This document shows positions 6,305 through 6,914 of a DNA stretch of 6,914 nucleotides, in pieces. Each line of letters begins with the position of its first letter. The stretch's first letter is position 1. This stretch comes from Planctomycetota bacterium (GTDB lineage Bacteria; Planctomycetota; Planctomycetia; Planctomycetales; Planctomycetaceae). The notes beneath the pieces were generated by a model. That model was given only the letters and a program-made list of their open reading frames with translations, made no database searches and was not told where the DNA came from. The stretch lies in contig JAEYWB010000544.1 in the NCBI GenBank assembly GCA_023429275.1, positions 1 to 6,914 of the forward strand, written 5' to 3'. Both the position numbers and the translations under genes were made by a program.

Positions 6305-6314
6305 TGGATATATT
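6305..6314 (+). promoter_or_regulatory. Possible -10 element for the cytochrome gene
   Basis: TGGATATATT contains TATATT (6309-6314), a five-of-six match to TATAAT, about 57 bases before the cytochrome gene start. A TG lies just upstream, but two bases away from the hexamer instead of one. No -35 box is visible at the right spacing. It is one of the few AT-rich hexamers near this start, so it is a weak candidate only. Confidence 0.25.
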
Positions 6315-6370
6315 GCCGGAGTCCACGACCCCCACCACTTCGCCCTCGCTGGTTGCGTGAGGTCCCGCCG

Positions 6371-6914
6371 ATGTCGTCTTGTCGTTTCTCCGCCATCGGG
6401 GCGGTGTGCCTGCTCTCTTGTCTTACGGCCGCCTTAGCGGAAGAGCCTGCCGACAAGGTCAGCTTTCACAAGCAGATTCGCCCTCTCTTTCAGGCGAATT
6501 GCCAGGGCTGCCATCAGCCGGCCAAAGCGAGCGGTCAGTATGTGATGACCGCGTTCGACAGGCTGACCGGCGCCGGGGAAAGCGGCGAGAAGGCGATCGT
6601 TCCGGGAAAGCCGGACGAGAGCCATCTGCTGAAGACCATCACCCCGGTCGAAGGCAAGGCGGAGATGCCGAAAGGAAAGCCGCCGCTTGCCGGCAGCGAT
6701 CTCGAGCTCATTCGGAAGTGGATTGCCCAGGGGGCCGTCGACGACACCCCGTCCAACGCGGTGCAGCGGTACGACGTCGAGCATCCTCCCGTCTACAGCC
6801 GTCTGCCTGTCATCACCTCGCTCGATTACTCGCCGGACGGGCAGCTCCTCGCTGTCGCCGGGTTCCACGAAGTGCTTCTCCACAAGGCGGACGGCTCGGG
6901 CCTCGCGGCCCGGC
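6371..6914 (+). CDS. Planctomycete-type cytochrome c domain / WD40 protein (3' end off window)
   Basis: The gene runs off the right edge; 181 codons are visible. The ATG at 6371 has GAGG 8 bases upstream and opens a Sec signal peptide with cleavage likely after Ala23 (LTAALA, then EEP), so the protein is exported. Residues about 32-124 form a planctomycete cytochrome c domain (PSCyt1 type). It has [14 protein letters not shown] with the CxxCH haem site at 44-48 and a probable distal methionine ligand at Met99 in EMPKGKPPL. The domain ends in the family-typical [15 protein letters not shown]. After a short linker, [17 protein letters not shown] (148-164) reads as the first blade of a WD40 beta-propeller. 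Such c-type cytochrome/WD40 proteins are common in planctomycetes and often sit next to DUF1549/DUF1553 genes. Their roles are not firmly established. The rest of the propeller must lie downstream. Confidence 0.92.
   Translation, partial: MSSCRFSAIGAVCLLSCLTAALAEEPADKVSFHKQIRPLFQANCQGCHQPAKASGQYVMTAFDRLTGAGESGEKAIVPGKPDESHLLKTITPVEGKAEMPKGKPPLAGSDLELIRKWIAQGAVDDTPSNAVQRYDVEHPPVYSRLPVITSLDYSPDGQLLAVAGFHEVLLHKADGSGLAAR

Larger units (their letters stand above)
5773..6370. other. Divergent intergenic region, about 600 bases
   Basis: This stretch separates the minus-strand DUF1328 gene from the plus-strand cytochrome gene and should carry both promoters. Frames longer than 60 codons here show no family features, consistent start or ribosome-binding site, and I consider them spurious. 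It contains a strong inverted repeat (5859-5895), a GAGAC/GTCTC hairpin (6029-6042), and a TTGACA on the minus strand (5946-5941) that lacks a matching -10. Part of it (about 6075-6200) looks less GC-rich than the genes. I see no tRNA or known riboswitch. Confidence 0.5.

Overview
This is GC-rich DNA from a planctomycete, most likely of the Planctomycetaceae or a related family. The assignment rests on protein families, not on any ribosomal marker. The minus strand carries a DUF1559 protein with a prepilin-type leader and a C-terminal H-X9-DG motif. The right edge carries a planctomycete-type cytochrome c domain (CxxCH) that leads into WD40-like sequence. Both are hallmarks of that phylum. No tRNA, rRNA, CRISPR array, transposase or phage gene was seen.

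Left part (1-2977, plus strand): a possible terminator of an off-window gene is followed by about 370 bases without a convincing gene. Then comes a likely two-gene unit: a 169-residue protein of unknown function and, 67 bases later, a complete 648-residue SNF2-family ATPase. The SNF2 protein has all core helicase motifs and an unusually long Gly/Ala-rich segment before its Walker B motif.

Middle part (3004-5772, minus strand): four genes run leftwards, towards the SNF2 gene. In transcription order they are a 55-residue DUF1328/YtjA-like membrane protein, a histidine phosphotransfer (Hpt) protein, the DUF1559 pseudopilin-like protein, and a small lipoprotein that converges on the SNF2 gene. 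They do not look like one operon. An intrinsic terminator lies between DUF1328 and Hpt. A good sigma70-type promoter (TTGACA, 17 bases, TAGGGT) lies upstream of DUF1559. A perfect 11-bp hairpin terminator follows DUF1559.

Right part (5773-6914): about 600 bases of mostly non-coding DNA separate DUF1328 from the divergently transcribed, truncated cytochrome c/WD40 gene. This stretch contains a perfect 10-bp inverted repeat.

The genes do not form an obvious pathway. The window reads as ordinary planctomycete chromosome. The points most worth a second look are the SNF2 insertion, the terminator placed against the Hpt ribosome-binding site, a possible 49-codon ORF with a consensus Shine-Dalgarno, and several strong dyad elements. 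I see no convincing evidence of a new defence or mobile system.
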